Source of the DNA: Streptomyces sulphureus DSM 40104
Lineage (GTDB): Bacteria; Actinomycetota; Actinomycetes; Streptomycetales; Streptomycetaceae
Direction of reading: 5' to 3'
Length of the DNA: 64,000 nt
Assembly: GCF_000381025.1 (NCBI RefSeq)
Contig: NZ_KB905813.1
Coordinates: forward strand, 540,716-604,715
The notes under the pieces were generated by a model. The model was not told where the DNA came from and made no database searches. It worked only from the letters and a program-made list of their open reading frames with translations. This document shows, piece after piece, positions 35,486 through 44,432 of this stretch. A program made the translations under genes and the position numbers. Position 1 is the first letter of the stretch, and each line of letters starts with the position of its first letter.

Positions 35486-38400
35486 TCACCCGCGGCACTC
35501 CTGAGGCACCCCCATCGCCTCGAACGCCTCCTCGGCGCGCATGCGGTACCTCTCCGCCTCCTGGTCGTCGCCGAGCCCCCGCAGCGCGGCGGCGATCCCG
35601 TGGAGTGCGTGGGCCTCCTCCACGCGGTAGCCGGACTCGGAGGCATGGCGGTGCGCCTGTCGGTGCAGCTCCAGTGCGCGTGCGTGCCCGCCGCGTCGGC
35701 GCTGGAGGCGGCCGAGGGTGTTGGCGACCGCGGCCTGGCGCAGCGGCGCCCCGCTCAACCGCGCCTGGTGCAGAGCGGCTCCGGCGCGTCGCTCCGCCTC
35801 CTCCGTTTCGCCCAGCCGCTCGCTCGCGTCCGCCGACACCGCGAGGAGGAGCGCGCCCTCGGCAGGGGAGACGGCGTCGCTCGCCAGCTCGCGGGCGCGC
35901 GCCAGCACCCGGTACGCTTCCCTCTCCTCGCCGAGCCCCAGCTTGGCGACGGCAAGGTCGGTGAGCGCCTCGACCTCCTTGTCGGTGGCACCGATGCGCC
36001 GGTCGAGCGCGACGGCCCGCTCGGCCGCCTCGGCGGCGTCCGCGAACCGTCCGCGCTGCGCGTACAGCGCACTGAGGTTGGTGAGGGACTCCGCCTCGGC
36101 GCGCTCGGCGCCCAACTCCCGCTTGAGCGCGATCGACTGCTCCAGGCGCGGCGCGGCCTCGTCGAACCTGCCGAGCGCGGCGAAGAGCAGCCCCAGCAGC
36201 CCGGTGTCCTTCGCCTCGCCTCTCTGGTCCCGCAGTTCGACGGCGAGTTGCAGCGCCTCCTCGGCCTCGGCCACCCCTTCCTCGAACCGCCCCAACTTCC
36301 AGTGCGCAACGGCGAGATTGGAGAGGCTCAACCGCAGCAGCGGCCGGTCGCCCAGCCTCCGGGAGGCGTCGACCGCGGTGCCGGCGAGCTCCTGGAAGTC
36401 GTCGAACCGTCCGCGCAGGTCCAGTTGGAAGACGATGTTCGCGGCGAGCCGCGCCACCCGCCGGTCCAGGCCCCTGCGGTAGGCGAGGGCGACGGCGGCG
36501 AGCAGGCCGTCCTGTTCCCGCTCCAGCCACTCCCTCGCCCTCACCGCGCTGTGCAGGTAGGGCAGTTCGCGGTGCACCTCCTGCTGCGGGCTCTCGGTCC
36601 GCACCCGCCCGGGGAAGAGCAGGTCGCAGGCGGCGTCGGTGGCGAGCTGGCAGTAGTCGAGCAGCCGGACGACGGCGCCTTCGGCCTCGTCGTCCCTCTC
36701 CGCGGGGCGCAGCAGCCCGAGTGCGAAGCTCCGCACCAGGTCGTGGAAGGCGTAGCGGCCCGGTTCGTGCTGCTGCATGAGGTGCACGTCGAGGAGGTAC
36801 TCGAGGGTGTCCTCGGCGTCCCTCGTCGGCGCATCGAGGAGGGCGGCGGCCGTGTGGACGTCGAGCTCCGGGCCCGGGTACTGCCCCAACAGGCGGAAGG
36901 CTTTGCGGTGTTCGGCCTCCAGTCCCTCGTACGAGAGCCGCAGCGTCACCTCGACGCTGCGCTCGCCGGCGTTGAGCTCGGCGAGCCGGTGCGTGTCGTC
37001 GCGCAGCCGGTCGACGAGGTAGCGCACCGTCCACCGCGGACGCTTGCGGAGCCGTGCTGCCGCGATGCGCAGAGCGAGCGGCAAGTGACCGCAGAGCTCG
37101 GTGAGTTCGGCGACGGCCTCCGGCTCGGCCTCGGCTCGCGCCGCTCCGAGCACCGCGACGACGAGCGCCGTGCTGTCCTGGGGCGACATGGTGCCGAGCG
37201 ACACGCTGTGTGCCCCGTCGAGGCCGACGAGGAGGGACCTGCTGGTGATCAGCGTGAGGACGTCGCTCGACGGAGTCAGCAGCGGACGGACCTGCGCCTC
37301 GTCCACGGCGTTGTCGAGGAGCAGCAGCATCCGGTGCCTCGCCGCCGTCTGCCGCCAGAGAGCGGTGCGTCCGTCGAGGTCCTCGGGGATGCGTTCGGCC
37401 GGCGCCCCGAGCATGCGCAGCAGCGCCTCGGTGGCGGCGAACGCCGAGAGCGGTTGCTCGCCGGGAGCGAACCCGCGTAAATCCAAATAGAGTTGCGCGT
37501 CGTTGTAGCGCCCCGCGAGCTGGTGCGCTGCGCGCACGGCCAGCGAGGTTTTCCCGCTCCCACCCATCCCGTCGACCATCACGATGAGCGGCCCGGAACC
37601 GGTCGGCTCGTCGACGAACCCCAGGATGCGGCCCAACTCCTCGTTGCGGCCGGCGAAGTCGGGCAGGTCGTAGGGGAGCGTGGTGCGCGTCTCGTCGACG
37701 ACGAGCGGTGCGGGGCCCGGCGGCTCCTCGGCCGGCGCGGGCGCCGCCAGCTCCGGGCTGTTGCGCAGGACGCCCTGGTGGAGCTCCTGCAACTCCTCGC
37801 CCGGACCGATGCCGAGCTCCTCGACGAGCAGGTCGCGCACTCTGTTGAACTCCTCCAGCGCCTCCGCCTGTCTCCCTGAGCGGTAGAGCGCGAGCATCAA
37901 CTGGCCCCTGAGCCGCTCCCGGAGCGGATGCGCGCTGATCAACTCGCGGAGGTCGCCGATGAGTTCGCCGCTCTCCCCGAAGCCGAGGCGCAGTTGGAAG
38001 GACTGCTCCAGGGCGGTCAGGCGCCGTTCCTCGACCGCGGCGGACGCGGCCACGATCACCTCTCCGCCGGCTCCCGAGAGCACGGGGCCGCGCCACAGTG
38101 CCAGCGAGGCGCGCAGCGCCTCCGCGGCCCGGCGCGTCCGGCCGTCGGCCGTCGCCTCCCTCGCCCTGCGCAGCCCCTCGTTGAACTGGCTGAGGTCGAG
38201 CTGCTCCTCCGTGACCACGGCCCGGTACCCGGGACCGTCGGTGACGATCACGCTCCGCCCGTCGGGCAGGCGCCTGCGCAGATCGGCAACAGCCTTGCGG
38301 ACCTGGTGCTCGGCGGTCGCGGGCGCCTCCTCCCCCCAGACGGCCTCGACGAGGCGCGGAACCGGCAGTACCCGCCCGGGGTCGAGGAGAAGGGTGACGA

Positions 38401-38503
38401 GTACGCGTTCGTGCACGGGCCCGCCCACGCGCAGGCGTTCCTCACCGTCCCAGCATTCGAAGGACCCGAGTATCCGGAAGCGCACACGTGTCTCGTTCCC
38501 CAT
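35486..38503 (-). CDS. AfsR/SARP-type regulator with NB-ARC and TPR domains
   Basis: 1005 residues. Residues 1-100: OmpR-like winged helix ([47 protein letters not shown]). Residues 100-250: bacterial transcriptional activation domain ([33 protein letters not shown]-type). About 290-560: NB-ARC ATPase with P-loop [12 protein letters not shown] and a [13 protein letters not shown] Walker B. About 640-1000: tetratricopeptide repeats ([21 protein letters not shown] and similar). This is the AfsR architecture; such proteins switch on secondary-metabolite clusters. It is the only large regulator between the 22-34 kb enzymes and the YcaO remnant, and probably governs one of them. Confidence 0.93.
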   Translation of the reverse strand: [1005 protein letters not shown]

Positions 38504-38837
38504 CGGACATGTCCCTCCATACGTCGCCCGGTTTCCTCTGCGCCGCCCTCATGGAACGCCCGGGCCCCCCTGCCCGGCCGCCCGACGGTGACGGCTCCTC
38601 GCGGCGGCACGTCAAGTTTCGTCTGCGCCGACGCACGCAGTCCACACAGCACCCCGGCGGACGGGCACCGGTGTACCCGGCGCGACGGCCGACCGGCGGC
38701 GTATCCCGGCGGAAGGCCGGCCGGTTTCCCGGGGAAAAAATCCCGGCCGGGCCGCGGAGGCTGCTTGAGCCGTGCGGAGGGCGAACCGAGGGCGCAGGGG
38801 CGGACGTTCGCGGCTCTGTGAGTGCTGCTGCCGGTCC
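38504..38837. other. Upstream region of the AfsR-type gene
   Basis: About 334 nt between the AfsR-type start and the end of the SDR gene. It should hold the regulator promoter. A GGGAAAAAATCCC-like GC-flanked patch near 38730-38760 could be a terminator for the SDR gene, but the stem is imperfect. No coding sequence was recognised. Confidence 0.4.
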
Positions 38838-39683
38838 TCAGGTCGGATTCCGGCGTGTCTGGCCGAGCCCCCCGCTGCGCGCCACCGCTGTCACGCCTCC
38901 GTCGACGAGCAGGTCCGTCCCCGAGACGAAGCCGGCTCCGGAGCCGAGGAGGAAGGCGACGGCCTCGGCGATGTCGGAGGCGGTGCCGACCCGCTTGGCG
39001 TTGGAGGCGGAGACCATCGCACGCATGGTGTCGCCGTGCTCACCGCTGAGTTCCTGCTGCCCCATGGGGGTGGCGATGACGCCCGGGCTCACCGAGTTGA
39101 TCCGCGCCCCGCGCTCGCCCCACGTCGTGCTCGCGGCCTGCACGCGGAGGAGGTTGGCGCGCTTGGCGAACGCGTAAGCGGCGCTCGGGGACGGGAAGTT
39201 GGACGCTGCGGTGCACGGCAGGGAGAGCAGCTCGCCCGGCGGCACCGTGGCCAGCCGGCGGCTCTCCTCGGCGGCGAGGACCGGGTGGCCGTGGCCGGCC
39301 ATGCTGGCGATGACGACGCCTGCGCCTCCGGGCGCGACGACGCCGGCGAACTCGTCGAGCACCAGCGCGACTCCGAGAAGGTCGACGGCGAGGATGGCGG
39401 CGACGGGCGCCTGCACGGGCGAGAGCCCGGCGGTGTGCACGATGCTGCGGACCTCGCCGAGCGAGGCCGCTTGCCGGGCGAGCGCGGCCACCGAGTCGGC
39501 GGAGGAGACATCGGCGGCCACCGCGGTGACGGCGTGGCCCTCGCCCTCCAACTCGTCGGCGACCGACCGCAGAAGCTGCTCGTCGAAGTCCGCGAGCAGC
39601 AGCCGGCTCCCCGCCCCCGTGCGTCGCGCGACGGCTCTCCCCATGCCCCCGACGCCGATGACGACGACCACCTGCTCTGCCAT
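38838..39683 (-). CDS. Short-chain dehydrogenase/reductase
   Basis: 281 residues from ATG 39683 (GGGAAGG about eight nt upstream). The cofactor loop is VVVIGVGGMGRAVARR, a variant of TGxxxGxG. SPSAAYAFAKRANLLRVQ carries the Tyr and Lys, NSVSPGVIATPMG follows, and the end reads VSGTDLLVDGGVTAV. An NAD(P)-dependent alcohol/ketone enzyme of unknown substrate. It may belong to either the AfsR-type neighbourhood or the YcaO locus. Confidence 0.88.
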   Translation of the reverse strand: MAEQVVVVIGVGGMGRAVARRTGAGSRLLLADFDEQLLRSVADELEGEGHAVTAVAADVSSADSVAALARQAASLGEVRSIVHTAGLSPVQAPVAAILAVDLLGVALVLDEFAGVVAPGGAGVVIASMAGHGHPVLAAEESRRLATVPPGELLSLPCTAASNFPSPSAAYAFAKRANLLRVQAASTTWGERGARINSVSPGVIATPMGQQELSGEHGDTMRAMVSASNAKRVGTASDIAEAVAFLLGSGAGFVSGTDLLVDGGVTAVARSGGLGQTRRNPT

Positions 39684-39851
39684 GTCCTCCACCTTCCCTG
39701 CAGCGTACGGCGCGGCGACGTCCGGCGCGTGCGGCCAGGGACGTCGAGAGCCCCGAGCGAGGCCCCGCCCGCTCCACCCTCATCGGCCGGGCGGCTCCGG
39801 GCAAATCCACGACCGCCGAGCGCGCCGGGCACGACTCGCGAGGAGACATTC

Positions 39852-40034
39852 ATGGGGGAGGCCCGTACCGCAGAATGTGGGACGCCCCCGAACTCCGCTG
39901 CTCCGCAGGAAAGTCGAACGCCGGTCTCTCGTGGCCCTTGCTTCACGCTGCGCGGAAATCTCTTTGCGTGCGCTTGCCCCGTAAGTGCGAGTTTCGTTCC
40001 CGTTCCCTTCCGTCCCGGCTCGACTCGTGGATGA
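39852..40034 (+). CDS. Small peptide ORF of unknown function
   Basis: 60 residues with an excellent GAGGAGA ribosome site six nt before the ATG, which is the main reason to list it. The sequence has four Cys, including ACACP in the second half, and ends in a VPVPFRPGSTRG tail. No family is recognised. It precedes a YcaO remnant, so a peptide-precursor role is possible, but it could also be the 5' stub of a lost gene. Codon use is less biased than in neighbouring genes. Confidence 0.35.
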   Translation: MGEARTAECGTPPNSAAPQESRTPVSRGPCFTLRGNLFACACPVSASFVPVPFRPGSTRG

Positions 40035-40116
40035 TTCAAGTTGCGGCTTCCTCCCCCTGAAATCTGGGGCATTGGTCGCCGAATCGGGAAACCCTCACGC
40101 GCGGAAAGGACGAAGC

Positions 40117-40233
40117 GTGCGCGAAAACGACGCTCTCCCCGAGGAGATGACGATCCGGAAGGCCGAGGAGACCTTCGCGGGCCGTTCCTGCCCCTCGGCC
40201 GCGCCGAGCGAAGCCGAGTCCGAGGAGGAGTAA
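40117..40233 (+). CDS. Small acidic peptide, candidate RiPP precursor
   Basis: 38 residues from GTG with AAAGGA seven nt upstream. The sequence begins MRENDALPEEMTIRKAEETF and ends with GRSCPSAAPSEAESEEE, so a charged N-terminal part is followed by a Ser/Cys/Pro/Ala segment. YcaO enzymes act on Cys, Ser or Thr of such peptides. The YcaO remnant begins 87 nt downstream on the same strand. The assignment rests on size, position and ribosome site. Confidence 0.45.
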   Translation: MRENDALPEEMTIRKAEETFAGRSCPSAAPSEAESEEE

Positions 40234-40319
40234 CGCCGGGTCGGCCGTCGTGGGACTCCCGGCCCGGCCGGGAGGCGACGAGCCCGAGCCCCCCAACCCC
40301 CTCCCGAAGGTGAACAGCA

Positions 40320-41422
40320 GTGGTTGAACAGCGCGCCGGCCGGATTCCGGCCGGTACGGTCCGACGGGACGTCCGGCTCGTGCAGCGGAACGGCCACCTC
40401 TACGTCTGCGCGACTACGGGCACGCTCCGCATCCCGGCCCAACCGCCCTTGAACGAAGGCGAGATGGACGCCGTGCCCTTCGCCTCCCTCCCGTCCCGGC
40501 GCGCCGAGGCGCTCCGTGAGCGCGGCCTCGCACACCGGGGTCCCGACGGTCGTGCCCACCTGCCGGCCTGCGCCGTCTACCTCCCGTACCGCTTCCCCCG
40601 CGGCCACCACTTCTGGTTCGAGCCGGTCTCCACGAGGCTCGCGGCCGGGGCCTGTCCGCAGCACGCCGTGTTCGCCGGGCTGATGGAGGCGGTCGAGCGG
40701 GACTCCTCCGTCGTCTTCCGGGAGAACCGACTCACCCTCCCCTCCCTCGATTTCGACCGCCTGCCCGAGGGGAGGGCCCGCACCATCGTCGAGCGGCTCG
40801 GGGCGCGCGGCATCCCGGCGACCGGCAAGGACCCCACCACGGACCTCGGCATCCCCGCTCTCGGCGTGCGGCTTCGGGAGGGCACCCCCGAGCGCCCCGT
40901 CGTCGTCCACTCGGCTCGCGCCGACCTCGACCCGCACGCCGCACTGCTCGGCGCACTGGAGGAGGCGTGCCCACGCGGGCGCCGTCGAGTGGCAGGAGCA
41001 CCTCGTCACCGGCGCCCGCCTCCCGTACGACGACGAACCACTGGACTCCCTCCGCGACTTCACCCTCTGCTACCGGCACCCCGACCGCCTACGGCGCCTC
41101 GCCTTCCGGGAAGAGGGACCGCTGCGCCCACCGCCGGAGCCGTGAGCGTCGGAGGGGCTCGACGCCGACGTCGCCCAGGCCGTCGCCCGGCTCGCCGTGC
41201 GGATACGAGACGGTGACGGTCGACCTCACCCCGATCGACGTGGCCGAATGCGGCGTCTCCCTCGTCCGCACCGTCGTGCCGGGCCTGTGCCCGACCACAC
41301 ATCGCAACGACCTCCACCGGCGCGGCAACCCCCGTGCCCACGAGGCGCCGGCGGCGAGGGGCGTGCGCGCCGAGCCGCGCATCGACAGTCAACTCAACCC
41401 GTATCCGCTGCCGTTCCTCTGA
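40320..41422 (+). pseudogene. YcaO-domain protein, frameshifted
   Basis: Frame one (from GTG 40320) reads ACAVYLPYRFPRG, VSTRLAAGACPQHAVFAGLMEAVERDSSVVFREN and DPTTDLGIPALGVRLREG, the YcaO ATP-binding core. Around 40970 the homologous reading moves to a second frame (HAGAVEWQEHLVTGARLPYDDEP), meets an in-frame TGA at 41143, continues in the same frame, then shifts again near 41198 to the third frame (YETVTVDLTPIDVAECGVSLVR, NPYPLPFL, stop at 41422). Two single-base shifts plus one stop break the gene. YcaO proteins make azolines, thioamides or amidines in peptides. Sequencing error in GC runs could explain the shifts, less easily the stop. Confidence 0.75.
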
Positions 41423-41444
41423 GTGGGGCGCACGGCCGAAGAGA

Positions 41445-41852
41445 GTGAGCCACCTGCCGAGCGTGCACTCCCGACTCCCCGCCGGTGTCGTCCTGCACCG
41501 CCTCTCCGCGCGGGACCAGGAGCTCGACGTGCTCCAGCACCGCACGGTCACCCTCCCCGGGCCGCTGGCGGTTCCGCCGCCCGCCGGCCTCTACCTCGCG
41601 TCCTACGGCGATCGCACGGCGTGGAAGTACGAGGGAAGGGCGCTCCGCCTCGTCTGCCGCGGCACCGGGTGCCAGACGCTCGGCCTCGCCCCATGGCTCA
41701 CAGGGAGGAGGGAGACACCCGTCACCCCGCCTCCTTCCTCAAGGGCTGCGAGGAGGAGGCGCTGCCCATGGGCAACCTCGCGCTCGGGCTCCCCGGAACG
41801 ACGCCTCCGCCGGTTGCCCGCGTCGAACACCCGTAGCCGGCCTGCTTGCTGA
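41445..41852 (+). pseudogene. Degenerate gene downstream of the YcaO remnant
   Basis: From GTG 41445 one frame gives SHLPSVHSRLPAGVVLHRLSA and GLYLASYGDRTAWKYEGRALRLVCRG. After about 41700 plausible coding continues in another frame (SFLKGCEEEALPMGNLALGLPG, stop 41836). The codon bias supports an old gene with a frameshift. I do not recognise the product; as a neighbour of YcaO it may have been a partner enzyme. Confidence 0.35.
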
Positions 41853-41856
41853 CACG

Positions 41857-41897
41857 CGGAAGGCTCCGGCGGTGGCGACCACCGCCGGAGCCTTCCG
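41857..41897. terminator. Strong terminator hairpin
   Basis: A perfect 19-bp inverted repeat (41857-41875 with 41879-41897) with a three-nt CGA loop, between the decayed locus (+) and the YeaQ-like gene (-). It can serve both strands. Confidence 0.85.
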
Positions 41898-41920
41898 GTG
41901 CGTCTGCTGCGGGTGCCGCG

Positions 41921-42187
41921 TCAGCGGCCCCGGTTCCCCGTCAGGAGCCGGTAGACCAGCAGCACGATGACGGAGCCGACGACGGCGGCGATCCACGTGG
42001 AGAGGTGGAAGAAGCCGTTGATGGAATCCACTCCGAAGATGACCTTGCCGAGCCACCCGCCCAGGAGCCCGCCGACCACACCGATGAGCATGGTGATCAG
42101 GCAGCCGCCCGGGTCCTTGCCAGGGACCAGGGCCTTGGCGATGGCGCCGGCCAGCAGTCCGATGATGATCCACGCGATGATGCCCAC
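41921..42187 (-). CDS. GlsB/YeaQ/YmgE-family small membrane protein
   Basis: 88 residues, three hydrophobic segments. IIAWIIIGLLAGAIAKALVPGKDPGG and LIGVVGGLLGGWLGKVIFG are the glycine-rich transglycosylase-associated signature. Members are stress-induced inner membrane proteins with no proven enzyme activity. It probably answers envelope or osmotic stress, as often seen next to hemerythrin or general-stress genes in streptomycetes. Confidence 0.92.
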   Translation of the reverse strand: MGIIAWIIIGLLAGAIAKALVPGKDPGGCLITMLIGVVGGLLGGWLGKVIFGVDSINGFFHLSTWIAAVVGSVIVLLVYRLLTGNRGR

Positions 42188-42305
42188 TGTGACTCACTCT
42201 CGTTTCGGGGTCGTTCGATCAGGCTCTCGGCACCAGTCGATCAGATGCGCGGCGCGGTAGCGGGAGCAGGGCGCTCCGACGCGGCGCGCGTCCGGCCGGC
42301 CGGTC

Positions 42306-42842
42306 TCAGACGGTCCCCGCTGCCACGACTCTGCGTACGTTCTCCACTCGTCCCGGCGCGCTCGCCAACCGGTCGCGGCGGGCCCGTGCGAACGCCCGCC
42401 CGAGCTCGCGGCGCTTCGCCGGGGCGACGTTCTCCCTCGCGTCGTTGATGAGCGAGCGCTCCTCCTCGTCGAGGTGGTGGGTGACCGCCTCCACGAGGGA
42501 CTCCAGCTTCGCGTCCCAGTCCGCTCCTCCCGGCTCGCCTGCGTCCAGGAGGGCGAGCAGGGCCTTGTTGCCTTCGGCGTGCTCGTGGACGCCGTGCTCG
42601 ACCTCGTCGTCGTCGACGTCGTCGAGGCGGCGCAGCACCGGGTAGACGTCGCTCTCCTCGGCCTCGGAGTGCGCGATCAACAGGTCCGCGAAGCGGCGCA
42701 GCGCGCCGGTGCGGTCGGCCTCCACACTCCGCATCTCGCGGAAGAGCTCCTCCATCGCGCGGTGGTCGCTGAGGATCAGCTCCACGACGTCGTCCGCCGC
42801 TGATGCGCCGTCCGACGTGCGGACCGTCTCGGTGCGATCCAT
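42306..42842 (-). CDS. Hemerythrin HHE-domain protein
   Basis: 178 residues from ATG 42842, with GGAGG six nt upstream. The HHE residues for a di-iron site are visible: ILSDHRAMEELF, LLIAHSEAEESDVYP, HGVHEHAEGNKALL and VTHHLDEEERSLIND. Such proteins bind oxygen, nitric oxide or iron, or act as sensors. The C-terminal 30 residues are Arg-rich (RELGRAFARARRDRL). Monocistronic. Confidence 0.92.
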   Translation of the reverse strand: MDRTETVRTSDGASAADDVVELILSDHRAMEELFREMRSVEADRTGALRRFADLLIAHSEAEESDVYPVLRRLDDVDDDEVEHGVHEHAEGNKALLALLDAGEPGGADWDAKLESLVEAVTHHLDEEERSLINDARENVAPAKRRELGRAFARARRDRLASAPGRVENVRRVVAAGTV

Positions 42843-43488
42843 CCCTGCACCTCCGTTCGCTCTCGGGGACACCGTCCCGCTTTCCCCGAGCCGCCGTTCG
42901 GAAACGGACGGTGACGGTGGCGTACGCCGGGGGCTCCGCCGGGCTGCCCGCGGAAGGTGACGTGCGCCCGAGGGTGCGGCCCTGCGCTCGTCCTGGTGCG
43001 CGGGTGGCTCCCCTGACGAGGGTGGCGACGGGGCGCGGTTGGGGGACGAGGGGCGTACATGCCGGCGGTCGAATGGCTACCCTCCCGCCCCATGCGCCGC
43101 GAACTCCTGTTTTTCTGTGGGTTTTTTGAGCGGCATTGCCCCCGGAAGGCGAAACGAACAGGCCACTCGGTGGCCCGGCGATTCGAATCGCGTTCGTAAT
43201 TCCATTCTTTTGTGGCCCGATGGTTGCCCCGTGCCACGCATCCCCGCGTTATGAATACTTTCCGGGATCGATTGACCGGCAAGTGCCGGGTCTCTAGCGT
43301 GAGTTGCGTCCCCATCCGGATGAGCGTTGAGAAGCCTGCCGTGCAGCGCCGCTCATCCGCACGTCTCTCCTCCGGCGGCGAGGAACGCTGCCCGAAAAAC
43401 CGCGGACACCAGAATTCGGCGGTGTCTGCAACAGCGTGCCCTGCCGTCTCGAATACTTTCAGCACACTCGTCGAACGGGAGCAATCGC
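42843..43488. other. Long non-coding gap before the HAD gene
   Basis: About 646 nt. The section 43110-43300 is much more AT-rich than the surroundings, contains TTCGAATCG and many short T/A runs, and ends in a canonical promoter. No coding sequence or tRNA was recognised. Confidence 0.5.
43272..43300 (+). promoter_or_regulatory. Canonical vegetative promoter
   Basis: TTGACC (43272-43277), a 17-nt spacer and TAGCGT (43295-43300) match the main sigma consensus of streptomycetes. The predicted start near 43307 gives a leader of about 180 nt before the HAD gene. Confidence 0.65.
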
Positions 43489-44193
43489 ATGGATAACCCG
43501 TGCCTTCTCACCTGGACCCCCAAGGCCGTCGTATTCGACTGCGACGGGACGTTGCTCGACTCCGAGCGGCACTGGCAGGAAGCCAGGTCGCTCACGCTCG
43601 CCGAGTACGGATTCACCGTCGCCGAGGGCTTCGCCGAACGCGCGGCGGGACTCCACTACACCGACTGCGGCCGCATGATGGCGGAAGAGGCCGGACACCC
43701 GGACGAGGCCGAAGCGGTCGCCGGCCGCCTGCTGGAGATCTTCCGGCGGCTCTCCGTCGCGGAACCGGTGACCATGCCGGGCTCCGTCGAACTCGTCGGC
43801 GCGGTCAGCACGTTCGCGCCGCTCGCCGTGGCGAGCAACTGTCCGCGCGACGTGGTCGAATCCTCGCTGGACGCCGCGGGTCTGCTGCACTACTTCCGGT
43901 ACATCTCCGTGCCGGAGGAGGCGGTGCGCCCGAAGCCGGAGCCCGACACCTACCTCACGGCGGCCCGCCACTGCGGCGCCGACACGACCGACACCCTCGC
44001 CGTCGAGGACTCGCGCGCCGGGATCGAAGCCGCACGCTCGGCGGGCATGCGGGTGCTCGGCGTCGGCCCCGCGCCCGCGGAGAAGGTCCTCGACCTCGTC
44101 GACCTCTGGGTCGCCTCGCTCGATCGCCCGGAGATGCGCCGCTGGGCCTTGGCGCGCATTCCACGTCAACAGCCGCGCTCCGACGGGCTTTGA
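43489..44193 (+). CDS. HAD-superfamily hydrolase (phosphoglycolate/sugar-phosphate type)
   Basis: 234 residues from ATG with GGGAG eight nt upstream. Motif I FDCDGTLLDSE, motif II ASNCPRDV, motif III KPEPD and motif IV VEDSRAGIEAARSAG are all intact, with a small alpha-helical cap (residues about 20-90). This beta-phosphoglucomutase or phosphatase-like group dephosphorylates small sugar phosphates or related compounds. The specific substrate is not clear. It has its own canonical promoter. Confidence 0.9.
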   Translation: MDNPCLLTWTPKAVVFDCDGTLLDSERHWQEARSLTLAEYGFTVAEGFAERAAGLHYTDCGRMMAEEAGHPDEAEAVAGRLLEIFRRLSVAEPVTMPGSVELVGAVSTFAPLAVASNCPRDVVESSLDAAGLLHYFRYISVPEEAVRPKPEPDTYLTAARHCGADTTDTLAVEDSRAGIEAARSAGMRVLGVGPAPAEKVLDLVDLWVASLDRPEMRRWALARIPRQQPRSDGL

Positions 44194-44432
44194 CACCGGG
44201 AGTCGCTCCGCAGGGGTCCGACGCGGAAGCGCTGTGTGCTCCGTCGGCGGGGGCGCACACTCCGCGGGCCTGTGGTCGACGGGGCACCCGCGGAGGGCCG
44301 TTGGCTCTCTGCGGGGGCCCGCAGCGGACAGGGCTCGGGGCGCACCGCGCCCCGGGCTCCGGTCCGGTCGCGCCGCCGCCGGCAACCAGGCGGCGAGGCA
44401 CTCCGCGACCGGTCCGGGACCCGGCCGCCGTG

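Noticed and set aside
40320..41422. Programmed frameshifting of the YcaO gene
   Set aside because: Two shifts at unrelated places and an in-frame stop, with no slippery heptamer or following structure seen, fit decay or base-calling error better.
43160..43200. TTCGAATCG as part of a tRNA T-loop
   Set aside because: No acceptor stem, anticodon arm or CCA-compatible structure could be traced around it.
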